Source: Corynebacterium provencense
GTDB lineage: Bacteria; Actinomycetota; Actinomycetes; Mycobacteriales; Mycobacteriaceae
Assembly: GCA_900049755.1 (NCBI GenBank)
Contig: LT160592.1
Location: forward strand, 706,283-770,282
Direction of reading: 5' to 3'
Length of the DNA: 64,000 nucleotides
In this document: positions 32,638-39,873 of the stretch, piece after piece
Numbering within the stretch: the stretch's first letter is position 1
How the letters are laid out: each line of letters begins with the position of its first letter
Made by a program: the position numbers and the translations under genes
The notes under the pieces: generated by a model
Seen by the model: the letters and a program-made list of their open reading frames with translations, nothing else
Told to the model about the DNA's origin: nothing
The model's database searches: none

Positions 32638-32672
32638 TCGTGGTGTTTCTTGGCGAAGTTGTACTGGATCAT
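32634..32672 (-). pseudogene. esxT-like WXG100 gene, truncated by prophage
   Basis: ATG 32672 with GGGGAG upstream opens MIQYNFAKKHHD and then a stop. MIQYNF or a close form (for example LSYNFDAIE in mycobacterial EsxT) is the typical start of the second WXG100 protein of ESX-4. It follows the esxU-like gene by 49 bp, where esxT is expected. The sequence then changes into prophage. I infer the prophage integrated within the first six to eight codons. Confidence 0.68.
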
Positions 32673-32721
32673 TGATTGACTCCCCGTGTCTGCTGCTGTT
32701 GTTGACGACTTCCGGACGATC

Positions 32722-33006
32722 TCACCGGAATGCGGCGGTGTTGTCGTCCTCGACCTGCTGGAATGCCCGCGCGTTGGAGCGGATGTTCTCGGAAATGCTC
32801 ACCAACGCGCTCCTCAGTTCCCGGGCAGAGTCATTCCACCTCACCATGAGGTTCGCGAACGCCGCCTGTGCCTCTCCTTTCCATACTCCCCGGAGAGAGT
32901 CGACCACCCCCTGAAGCCGGTTCAGCTCTGCGTGCACCTGCTCATTGACGTTGTCCACCTTGCCTGCAGTGGAGTGCATTACGTCAGTTGTTGTCCTGAA
33001 GCTCAC
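32722..33006 (-). CDS. WXG100 protein, EsxU-like
   Basis: This 94-residue helical-hairpin protein has the WxG turn in VDSLRGVWKGEAQAAF. It lacks a signal peptide, as expected for a type VII substrate. In ESX-4 two such proteins form a heterodimer exported by the EccC ATPase. Its partner (esxT-like, just downstream) is destroyed by the prophage. Starts at ATG 33006. The long gap upstream (125 bp) presumably holds its promoter. Confidence 0.88.
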   Translation of the reverse strand: MSFRTTTDVMHSTAGKVDNVNEQVHAELNRLQGVVDSLRGVWKGEAQAAFANLMVRWNDSARELRSALVSISENIRSNARAFQQVEDDNTAAFR

Positions 33007-33130
33007 GGATTCCCCCTGGATAGTTGTTCCGGATCTGCCGGGGAGGTCACAGTTTCACGACGTCCCTGCCCCGCAGCGGCCCCTGGTCGGGACCGTCCCT
33101 GCAGTTAGACTCCGCCGGTGCCCGCCAGGT

Positions 33131-33925
33131 TCATTCCTGTCCGGTGTCGCCTGCCCCGGGGGCACCCGCCCCGGTGATCAGCTCCTGTTCGTCACTGCAC
33201 AGACCGGGCAACGCGCGGTAGGAGGTCCGTATATGCTCGCGGGCGAGTTCCGCCGCCTGCTCGCCGTTTCCGGCGGCTACCGCCTCGAGCAGTGACCTGT
33301 GCTGTTCCTGGAGCAGATCCCGCAGACCGTCCCAGTCCAGGTGGGCACGGTAGCCTTCCAGCAGAGGCGCTCTCAGGGACTCGCGTATCGCCTGTGTCAT
33401 GTCTGCGAAAAGCCTGTTCCCTCCTCCTCGCGCCAGTGCGACATGGAAGCGGGTGTCGGCGTCCCCGAACTCCTCCCTGCCGATGTCCTGTCGGTCCATG
33501 ACGGCCAGCTCCTCCCCCATACGGTGCAGCACTTCCGGATCACCCCGGCGCGCCGCCATTGCGGCACTCTCGACCTCCAGGATCAGTCTGGTCTGGACCA
33601 CTTCCTCCAGCGCGAAATTGTTGAGCGCCACATGCAGTTTCAGGAAGCGGCTCAGTGCGACAGTCGGTGTGGCGGCGATGAATGTACCGGCCCGGGTCCC
33701 GGAACCTACATGGGATTCGAGAACTCCGTGGCTTTCCAGGACCCGGATGGCTTCACGGGCGGCGGCCCTGCTGACCCCGAGTTGTTCGGCGAGCTGGCGT
33801 TCAGGTGGCAGTGCGTCTCCGACCCCCAGTTCGCCTGACAGTATGCGGTTCTCGATCGCCTCGACCACCAGCGAATGAGTGCTGGTCCGAGGCGCGGAGC
33901 GCTCTGGGTCGGAGTGTTCATTCAT
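33131..33925 (-). CDS. GntR-family regulator (FadR/FCD type)
   Basis: This 264-residue protein has a winged helix-turn-helix (GDALPPERQLAEQLGVSRAAAREAIRVLESHGVL) and a C-terminal FCD ligand-binding helical domain with the metal-type pattern DTRFHVAL and EQHRSLLEAV, then HIRTSY. It is located between the esx gene and the Rv3446c-like gene. It may control the secretion locus or neighbouring metabolism. A GntR gene is not part of the ESX-4 set I know in mycobacteria. Confidence 0.88.
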   Translation of the reverse strand: MNEHSDPERSAPRTSTHSLVVEAIENRILSGELGVGDALPPERQLAEQLGVSRAAAREAIRVLESHGVLESHVGSGTRAGTFIAATPTVALSRFLKLHVALNNFALEEVVQTRLILEVESAAMAARRGDPEVLHRMGEELAVMDRQDIGREEFGDADTRFHVALARGGGNRLFADMTQAIRESLRAPLLEGYRAHLDWDGLRDLLQEQHRSLLEAVAAGNGEQAAELAREHIRTSYRALPGLCSDEQELITGAGAPGAGDTGQE

Positions 33926-33982
33926 GGCTCCGGTTCTACCACCCGATGACCGTTGCTCCGGATCCGACGCGTCCCCCCGTCC

Positions 33983-35344
33983 TCACCCCACCCTCACGGT
34001 GGCCGTGAAACGGTCGCAGACCGCAGTACGGTCTGCGGTGACATCACCGGACGCCGGACGGTACTGACATCCCACTGAGACCTGGTGGCCGTCGATCAGT
34101 CTCACCTGCCAGCGGGTCACCGACCGGCTGGTCGACTCCTCGTAGTCGACCGGTGACCGTGAGAGCACGCGAACTCCCGGCACTTTCTCAAGCGCTGTGA
34201 GCATCCGGGCGTCCAGCTGGTCCTGGGTACCCACCGGTGCCGGTTTAGCGGCCACGAGGATCCTCATGTCCGGGTCCTCCGACATCCAAATCTCCCGGTT
34301 CCTCGTGGCCTCACTGATGGTCCAACCTTCCAGTCCCACGGTGACAGGCACATCTGCGCGGGACACCCGGGGGTCGTCTCCGTGACTGCCGTGCCGGACG
34401 GGGTCATTCCATTCCCCGGGCGTGACACTTTCAGCAGACGCAGATGTCGGGGCCAGTCCTTCCCCGTCCCCCCGGGGTTGTTCTCCCACTGTCGTGGAAC
34501 CGACCGTTCCCGCCGGCGGCCATGTTGATCCTGCCTGTGTCTGCACACCGTCCGGTAGCGCACGGTCACCGCTGGTGGCCTGTCCGCCTGTCGCTGACAC
34601 CACGCCGAAGACGCAGAGGACCAGGACCACCAGTCCTGTCATCACAGCGGCCACTGTCCGCACACGGTGTCCGGCACTCCCGTCGTCGACGCTGACATCC
34701 GGGTCTGACGGTCTGGACAGGTAAGCCGGGCGGACGTGTGCGGTGTCCCGGTCGGCGGACCTGCTGCCGGAGCGCGATCCATCGGAGACGGAGGCCTCGA
34801 TTTCCTCGAGTTCGGCGCGTGCCATCGCCAGGTCCGCGGCGATTTTCACGGCGTCGGTGGGGTCCACGACCCTGGCGCGCAACCCGACCGATCTCAGGTA
34901 GGACGCCGTGACCGCTGCCTCATCTCCGACGACGATGATGTCGGTGTGGGGTTCTCCCACTCCCCAGGGGAACCTGGTCCGTGGGACAAGTGGGTTGGGA
35001 CTGGTCAACTCGGGGTCGGCGGCGCGGGCCGTGAGAACCTCCGACACCAGTTCCCGCACCGCCTCCAGCCGGGTCAGCGCTATACCGGTTCTCCTCCATT
35101 CCGGTGAGTCACGAGGCACAGCACCGGCGCTGACGGCCGTGCCGTCGATGTCACCACTGACGGCCGTGCCGTCGATGTCACCACTGACGGCCGTGCCGTC
35201 GATGTCACCACTGACGGTGAATCCGCTGAGCAGGTCAGTCACGGCCGATCCGTTGACCAGGATCCCTGATTCCACCAGTGCCAGTGCCCGGAAGACTGTC
35301 CCGGTCTGCGACCCTGTGGCTCCGGACGGACACTGTTCAGACAT
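33983..35344 (-). CDS. Type VII secretion-associated protein, Rv3446c family
   Basis: This 453-residue protein starts at ATG 35344, overlapping eccC by 8 bp. The N-terminal half binds no obvious ligand. One transmembrane helix (VRTVAAVMTGLVVLVLCVFGV) splits it near residue 235. The C-terminal domain (VPVTVGLEGWTISEATRNREIWMSEDP) is the T7SS-associated Rv3446c-type domain, predicted outside the membrane. Order eccC, this gene, esx matches ESX-4. A 9-residue repeat (TAVSGDIDG) occurs three times near residue 50. Confidence 0.85.
   Translation of the reverse strand: MSEQCPSGATGSQTGTVFRALALVESGILVNGSAVTDLLSGFTVSGDIDGTAVSGDIDGTAVSGDIDGTAVSAGAVPRDSPEWRRTGIALTRLEAVRELVSEVLTARAADPELTSPNPLVPRTRFPWGVGEPHTDIIVVGDEAAVTASYLRSVGLRARVVDPTDAVKIAADLAMARAELEEIEASVSDGSRSGSRSADRDTAHVRPAYLSRPSDPDVSVDDGSAGHRVRTVAAVMTGLVVLVLCVFGVVSATGGQATSGDRALPDGVQTQAGSTWPPAGTVGSTTVGEQPRGDGEGLAPTSASAESVTPGEWNDPVRHGSHGDDPRVSRADVPVTVGLEGWTISEATRNREIWMSEDPDMRILVAAKPAPVGTQDQLDARMLTALEKVPGVRVLSRSPVDYEESTSRSVTRWQVRLIDGHQVSVGCQYRPASGDVTADRTAVCDRFTATVRVG
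35131..35211 (-). repeat. Three perfect 27-bp tandem repeats
   Basis: The unit TGACGGCCGTGCCGTCGATG plus seven bases occurs three times head to tail without mismatch. It encodes SGDIDGTAV-type units in the type VII secretion-associated protein. Being a multiple of three, changes in copy number keep the frame, so this could be a variable repeat. Confidence 0.85.
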
Positions 35345-37655
35345 GCTCGTCCTTCCCTTCTGTTTCCGGTTCCTGTTCCGACCGCCGGTCCGCTGAACTC
35401 CGGTCTGCCCCGGGGATGTCGCCCGTTCCGGTGACGGCGATCTGCAGCTCCTCCACCGTGTTCTGTACGAGGAGTCCGCGTCCCGGTGGCCGGGGACACA
35501 GGGCCTGTCCTGCGACTGGCCCGTCCTCTCGCGGCGCGGACAACAGGATCCAGGCTGTACTGTCGCGGATGCCCTGGAACAGGGGTGTGTAGGTGCTGCG
35601 GCCCAGCACAGCGCTCCGTCTGGCGGTGACCAGATGCAGGCCGATGTCTGCGGCGTACGGGAGCAACGGGACGACTGTTTCCAGCGCCGCGGCCAGCTCC
35701 GTGGAGTGGTCCAGGTCGTCGACGACGACAATGTAGTCGGGTCCGGACCACCAGCTCCGGTTTCTCAGGGACTCCGGACTCAGCTCGGTGACGTCGCCGG
35801 GAATCCTTGCGGTGAGGACGGCCGTCACCTGCTCCAGTTCAGTGACGAAGCCCACCGGGGACCGGTATCCGGGAAGGCCTAGGAGTCCTCTTCGAACGTC
35901 GGTCACCAGCAGCTCAACCTGGTCGGAGCGGTGAAGGTTCCGGGTTGCAAGATCGGTGACCACAGTGCGCAGGGCGGTCGTCGCCCCGGAACCTGATCTC
36001 CCCGCCACAGTCAGATGAGGCAGGGTCCGCAGATCCCAGTACACCGGTCCCAGGTCGGCGCCTCCGAGCCCGAGGAGAACCCCGTCCGTACGCCTGTCAT
36101 CACCGTGTCCGTCTCCCCGTCTCTCCACCGCTTCCGCAGTTTCCACCGCCTCCGAAGCCTCTGCCACCACGGCACGGTAGGTGACTGACGCCGGCAGTAC
36201 CCGCATGGTTCTGACGGTGTCCCCACGGGCCGCGCTGACGCGGCGGGCGTGTTCCACGGCTTCAGCGTCCGACCACGCCATCTGTACCTGATGTCCGGTC
36301 CAGGACACACCCCTGCCCGGGGCATCCGGAAGACTGCGTTGGATGTCCCTGTGGTTGGACTCTCCCGGAGGCAACCGAAGTTCCAGCTGCCCGACGAGCA
36401 GGTCACGCAGACTGGGCCGGAAGGTCCACCGCAGTGCGGTGACGACGACATGGACCCCTCTCTCCAGACCCCCTGCGACGAGTGCGGAAAGCCGCCTGTC
36501 TGCCTCCCCGAGAGCGTCGACCCCGTCCACCAGCAGTATCCGGTGGGTGACCCCTTCCGGAGGATCCTGCTCAAGCTCATCGAACATTCTGTCGACCAGA
36601 TCAACCCCGACAACCGCAGCAACTTGCGGCAACCGGGCCAGACCGGCCAGTGAACCACCCGGGTCGAAGACGTAGACGACCACTCCCGGGTTGCCGAGGA
36701 CGAGACCGACAGTCAACGTCCGCAGCACGGTTGTTTTCCCGGTCCCCGGTGATCCGACGACCGCCCAGTGGCGTCGTCGCAGGTCAACTTCACAGGGTTT
36801 CTGCACACCGTCGAAGGGAAGGTCTTCCAGACCGACAGGTACCGGTCGGAGATCCGGGCCCGTACCGTCGGTTCCGGTACCCCAGGTTCGGTTTTCTCCG
36901 AGCAGCAGACTGGCCGGCAGGTCGACAGGCAACGGTTCCAGCCAGATCGGGTTGAGGTTGGGCCCCGCGAGACGGTCGATGACCAGTTCCATCACCGTTC
37001 CCGTCGATTCCTGCCCGGCCCCCAGCTCTCTGACCGGTCCCCGGTCCGCCGGAGTCTGCGGCCCGGACACATAGGCGGATCTGAAGCGTATCTGACCTGC
37101 TCCTCCCGCCGATTCGGCGAGAATCGCCTCCCCCGGGGAGGCGGGAAGCTCATAGGCTGCCGGTGAACCGATGAGAGCCCGTGACTCCGCCGCCGAGAAG
37201 GTCCGCAACGCCACCCGGTAGCTCAGGTGCGACTCCAGACCACGTAGCCTGCCTTCCTCCAGGCGTTGGCTGGCGAGGAGGAGGTGGAGGCCGAGGGAGC
37301 GTCCCAGTCTGCCGATCGCCGCGAACACCTCGGCGAACTCTGGTCTTGTAATCAGGAGTTCGGAGAATTCGTCGACCACGACCAGCAGCGACGGCATCTC
37401 CCCGGGGCTGGTGCCGTTGAAGTCCGTGGCCGTGGTCATTCCCGCCGCCCGGAGCTTCTCCTGCCGCCGGTGCATCTCGCCGAGCAGGGCGTCCTTCATC
37501 CGGTCGACGAGCAACGCCTCCTCCGAAAGGTTGGTGATCACCGCTGATGTGTGGGGCAGACGCTCCATTCCGGAGAATGCTGCCCCTCCCTTGAAGTCGA
37601 CGAGCACGAAGTTCAGTTCGCTCGGCGGATGATGGTGCGCGAAGCTGGTGACCAC
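35337..37655 (-). CDS. eccC: EccC ATPase, C-terminal fragment (gene split by integration)
   Basis: This fragment resumes ESX EccC after the first P-loop. Codons for KSEFLRSVV lie just upstream of GTG 37655, with VLVDFKGGAAF (first Walker B region), then a second FtsK/SpoIIIE domain with GSPGTGKTT and a third with GRSGSGATT, whose Lys is replaced. EccC drives type VII export. The 5' part of the gene is 21 kb away at 58933-60048. Alone, this part lacks the first Walker A and the membrane anchor, so the protein is not functional. Confidence 0.93.
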   Translation of the reverse strand: MVTSFAHHHPPSELNFVLVDFKGGAAFSGMERLPHTSAVITNLSEEALLVDRMKDALLGEMHRRQEKLRAAGMTTATDFNGTSPGEMPSLLVVVDEFSELLITRPEFAEVFAAIGRLGRSLGLHLLLASQRLEEGRLRGLESHLSYRVALRTFSAAESRALIGSPAAYELPASPGEAILAESAGGAGQIRFRSAYVSGPQTPADRGPVRELGAGQESTGTVMELVIDRLAGPNLNPIWLEPLPVDLPASLLLGENRTWGTGTDGTGPDLRPVPVGLEDLPFDGVQKPCEVDLRRRHWAVVGSPGTGKTTVLRTLTVGLVLGNPGVVVYVFDPGGSLAGLARLPQVAAVVGVDLVDRMFDELEQDPPEGVTHRILLVDGVDALGEADRRLSALVAGGLERGVHVVVTALRWTFRPSLRDLLVGQLELRLPPGESNHRDIQRSLPDAPGRGVSWTGHQVQMAWSDAEAVEHARRVSAARGDTVRTMRVLPASVTYRAVVAEASEAVETAEAVERRGDGHGDDRRTDGVLLGLGGADLGPVYWDLRTLPHLTVAGRSGSGATTALRTVVTDLATRNLHRSDQVELLVTDVRRGLLGLPGYRSPVGFVTELEQVTAVLTARIPGDVTELSPESLRNRSWWSGPDYIVVVDDLDHSTELAAALETVVPLLPYAADIGLHLVTARRSAVLGRSTYTPLFQGIRDSTAWILLSAPREDGPVAGQALCPRPPGRGLLVQNTVEELQIAVTGTGDIPGADRSSADRRSEQEPETEGKDEHV

Positions 37656-37659
37656 GGAC

Positions 37660-37700
37660 CGGAGGAACTCGGATTTAAACGAACATGGGTTGTTGGTACC
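37660..37700. other. Left attachment site of the serine-integrase element
   Basis: Chromosomal eccC sequence ends CTCGGAT and the element starts AAACGAACATGGG around the dinucleotide TT at 37675-37676. The element-side arm GAACATGGG (37681-37689) is the inverted partner of CCCTGGTTC (58936-58944) at the other end. Joining the two chromosomal arms through one TT recreates the eccC codons for GSGKSE. Confidence 0.88.
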
Positions 37701-37929
37701 ACTTGGGGGGGCAAATCAGCACTGCACGGGGGATCAGGGGGATGTTTTCACTCAAAACGTAGAAATCCGGAAAAACGTATTACTGGGGATGCAACAACTA
37801 TCAGTGCGATATTGGGCCTCTACCCACTAATGTGTTTTTCCGAAAATTCATAGAGGGGCCGAAAATGGCCCCCGATCCCCCTAACGCCCCCATGCCGCAA
37901 GCACCGGCACCGCCTATCAGCACTACCTA
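37690..37929. other. Left-end non-coding region of the element
   Basis: I see no convincing gene here. The stretch is A/T-richer than the surroundings, with GAAATCCGGAAAAACG and TTTTTCCGAAAATTC as loosely inverted motifs around 37765 and 37845. Together with the leader it makes about 600 bp without a gene at the element end. It may hold recombination or accessory binding sites. Confidence 0.4.
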
Positions 37930-38283
37930 TTGACGCTGGGCGCTGCATGTTGGTAATGTTGTCGCTAGCACTTCGGTGACGGTATGCGAGTCGCTGGAGC
38001 GGGGATAACCCCGAGGGTGGATGGGAGCAATGAGATCTCCTACCACGGTGTAGCACACCGAACGGGTAGCACCGGTAATCCTCCGACGAGAATGAAAACA
38101 TTGCGTAAGTCCTGGAGCGGCACGCCAGGCAGTGAAAGAGGCCAGGTAGGGAGTTAGCGCTCCTGTAAAGCGATGGCGGGGTCTCCCCCCGCTGGCGAGC
38201 TGCGCACGGTTCTTCAGGCCGCCTGGGTGACAAGCCGGGAAAGCACCCCTCTCCGGACAGTTCAAGCTGTCTGGAGTTTTTTC
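37930..38283 (+). promoter_or_regulatory. Promoter and highly structured leader RNA
   Basis: TTGACG (37930-37935), an 18-bp spacer and TAATGT (37954-37959) give a strong promoter. The roughly 318-nt leader contains stable hairpins: CGGGG-ATAA-CCCCG (38000-38013), CGGTGT-AGC-ACACCG (38046-38060), CCTGG/CCAGG (38111-38129), a GCGGGG/CCCCGC stem near 38177-38192, and the terminator. A tiny reading frame MRSPTTV (38030-38053) has GGGAG upstream. The arrangement suggests attenuation or a ligand- or antisense-sensing RNA. The class is not one I recognise. Confidence 0.6.
38251..38282 (+). terminator. Intrinsic terminator overlapping the ribosome site
   Basis: A 10-bp stem (CTCCGGACAG / CTGTCTGGAG, loop TTCAAG) is followed by six T and then the ATG at 38284. 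The GGAG in the 3' arm is the only ribosome site available to the downstream gene. The same hairpin would end transcription or hide the ribosome site, so the gene is expressed only if the leader folds otherwise. Confidence 0.82.
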
Positions 38284-38484
38284 ATGAGTGCTCCTCTAGT
38301 CACTCTTCAAGAAGCCGTAGAAGAAGGTTACGGCGCCTACTCAACACTTCGCATGTGGATTGCCCAGGGCAAACTACCTGCTTATAAAACAGGCTCGCGC
38401 ATCAAGGTGCGGCGTGAGGACCTCGATGCATTGCTGACCCCCGTTGGCCCGGATGGGCCTTGCCCGCAAATCGTGGACAGGTAA
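38284..38484 (+). CDS. Excisionase-type HTH protein, C-terminus replaced by IS
   Basis: The 66-residue reading frame starts at ATG 38284: VTLQEAVEEGYGAYSTLRMWIAQGKLPAYKTGSRIKVRREDLDALLTP is the winged-helix DNA-binding domain of excisionases. The last dozen residues read into the left end of an IS3-family element at 38473. A remnant of the original C-terminus lies after the IS (39766-39870). It heads the replicase operon. It may regulate both excision and replication. Whether the truncated protein still binds DNA is open. Confidence 0.75.
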   Translation: MSAPLVTLQEAVEEGYGAYSTLRMWIAQGKLPAYKTGSRIKVRREDLDALLTPVGPDGPCPQIVDR

Positions 38485-39375
38485 CTAAGCTGCCTCAGGT
38501 TCCTCAGCAGCAGGTTTGTTGAACAGATTCATTTCGAACTCCACCGGCGGCACATACCCCAGCGACGAGTGCAGCCGTCGTCGGTTGTAGACCACTTCAA
38601 TCCAGCGGGCCACAGCCTGCCGAGCCTCGGCCCGGGTGTGCCAGGTGTACCGGTCGTAGAACTCGGTCTTCAGCGTCGCCCACACACTCTCGGCCATCGC
38701 ATTGTCCCAACACACCCCGGTCCGGCCCATTGACTGCAGTGCCTGCAGGTCCTGGCACACCCGGTGCATCTGTTCGCTGGTGAACTGGCACCCACGATCA
38801 GCGTGGAACACCACATCAACGGGCAGCTCACCGCGTATCGTGTGGGCCATACGCAGGGCTCGTTCCACCAGGTCAGTGTGCATGTGGGTGTCCATCGCCC
38901 AGCCGATGATCCGCCGGGAATGCGCGTCGGTGACCGCCGCCAGATACACCCAGCCTTCACCGGTGCGCAGATAGGTGATATCGGAAATCCAGCACCGGTC
39001 GAGCCCGCCTTTGTCCCAGCAACGTCGTGCCCGGTCGGGGATCGCGTGGGTGTTGACACCAGGCAGCGTGGTCACCGGGGAGAACTTCTTGGGACTGATC
39101 CCCTCCAAGCCCTGGCGCAGCATCGACTTCGCCACGGTCTTGCGGTCAACGACCGTCCCCTCACGAGCCAGCTGGGCATGCACCCGGGGAGCGCCGTAGA
39201 CCTCGTCGGACTCGGTGAACACCGTCCGGACCTTCGCGTCGAGGTCGTCGCGCTCACGGCGTCTGGGCGATGGTTCTCTCGCTTGCCTGGCCGCCCAGGC
39301 ATAGAACCCAGACCGGGACACTCTCAGCAGGCGGGCCATACGGGTGACCTCGTAATTCGCCTTCTCCTGCGCCAT
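38485..39375 (-). CDS. IS3-family transposase OrfB
   Basis: This 296-residue integrase-core protein has the DDE residues in CWISDITYL, VVFHADRGCQF and DNAMAESVWATLKTE, and the C-terminal YNRRRLHSSLGYVPP that is typical of IS3 OrfB. An N-terminal HTH-like region (EVTRMARLLRVSRSGFYAWAAR) is complete. Start ATG 39375 overlaps the OrfA stop. It works as OrfA or an OrfAB frameshift fusion partner in transposition. Nothing suggests it is inactive. Confidence 0.93.
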   Translation of the reverse strand: MAQEKANYEVTRMARLLRVSRSGFYAWAARQAREPSPRRRERDDLDAKVRTVFTESDEVYGAPRVHAQLAREGTVVDRKTVAKSMLRQGLEGISPKKFSPVTTLPGVNTHAIPDRARRCWDKGGLDRCWISDITYLRTGEGWVYLAAVTDAHSRRIIGWAMDTHMHTDLVERALRMAHTIRGELPVDVVFHADRGCQFTSEQMHRVCQDLQALQSMGRTGVCWDNAMAESVWATLKTEFYDRYTWHTRAEARQAVARWIEVVYNRRRLHSSLGYVPPVEFEMNLFNKPAAEEPEAA

Positions 39376-39704
39376 CAGTTCGAACCGTTCGTCGGTGGCT
39401 GCTTGGCAGCGAAGAAGGCTGCTGCTTTTCCCAGAAACTCATTGTCCTTGTGCAGATCAGCGACCTGGCGGCGCAGTCGTTTGAGTTCGGCGCGTTCATC
39501 CAGGTCCAGCTCACCGGTGGGTTCACCGGCGTCTTTAGCGCGTTCGGTGGCGACCCACTTGCCCAAGGTCTGGGCACCGACGCCGAGTTCGCGGGCGACT
39601 TCGGCGATGGTGCGTCCGGTGTCGATGACCAGTCGGGCGGCTTCGTGTTTGTATTCCGGGCTGAAGTTTCGCCGTGGTCGCCGGCCAGCGGTGTTGTCGG
39701 TCAT
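39375..39704 (-). CDS. IS3-family transposase OrfA
   Basis: This protein of about 109 residues starts at ATG 39704 (MTDNTAGRRPRRNFSPEYKHEAARL). It has the helix-turn-helix GRTIAEVARELGVGAQTLGKWV and a leucine-zipper-like segment (LDERAELKRLRRQVADLHKDNEFLGKAAAF), both usual for OrfA, which binds the terminal repeats. An alternative GTG at 39752 would lie inside the terminal repeat and is less likely. Confidence 0.92.
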   Translation of the reverse strand: MTDNTAGRRPRRNFSPEYKHEAARLVIDTGRTIAEVARELGVGAQTLGKWVATERAKDAGEPTGELDLDERAELKRLRRQVADLHKDNEFLGKAAAFFAAKQPPTNGSN

Positions 39705-39765
39705 GGTGACATCCTCTCGTGCGGGACGGATCCCGCTAAATCGGGTGTCCACTCAACGAGGGTAG

Positions 39766-39870
39766 GGCCAGGATCCCATCGATGTCGCCATTGACGAGCT
39801 CGTTTCGGCTGCACCTACCTTGTCGTCCGAGCAACGCTCGCGTCTGGCATCCCTCGTAGGGGGTGCCTAA
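39766..39870 (+). pseudogene. C-terminal remnant of the excisionase-like gene
   Basis: Downstream of the IS the frame reads GQDPIDVAIDELVSAAPTLSSEQRSRLASLVGGA and then TAA, 3 bp before the replicase ATG. DELVSAAPTLSSEQRSRLASL is the usual tail of corynebacterial/mycobacterial excisionase-type proteins. It has no start and is cut from its 5' part by the IS. Confidence 0.7.
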
Positions 39871-39873
39871 GAC

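Larger units (their letters stand above)
1..32672. mobile_element. Siphovirus prophage, right end in an ESX gene
   Basis: Packaging, capsid, tail, recombination, immunity and integrase genes form a continuous, densely packed block. The right end coincides with the integrase stop and with a truncated host esxT-like gene. The left end, lysis genes and attL lie before the window (and beyond an adapter artefact). The element looks complete in the part shown, with no broken phage genes apart from the first. Confidence 0.85.
38473..39752 (-). mobile_element. IS3-family insertion sequence, 1280 bp
   Basis: OrfA and OrfB overlap by 4 bp on the minus strand. Ends are imperfect inverted repeats: GTGGACAGGTAACTAAGC at the left and GTGGACACCCGATTTAGC (reading inward) at the right, 12 of 18 matching. 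I find no clear 3-4 bp target duplication. It interrupts the excisionase-like gene. Confidence 0.85.

Noticed and set aside
33983..35731. Longer start for the Rv3446c-type gene inside eccC
   Set aside because: The extra N-terminus is the out-of-frame copy of eccC coding DNA (Ser/Arg/Pro-rich); ATG 35344 gives the natural 8-bp overlap.
36700..36760. Third EccC P-loop lacking Lys as a pseudogene mark
   Set aside because: Degenerate downstream ATPase domains are usual in EccC proteins and do not show decay.
38465..39760. Target site duplication of the IS3-family element
   Set aside because: Bases next to the inferred ends (ATC and TCA) do not match, and shifting the ends by a base does not give a duplication.
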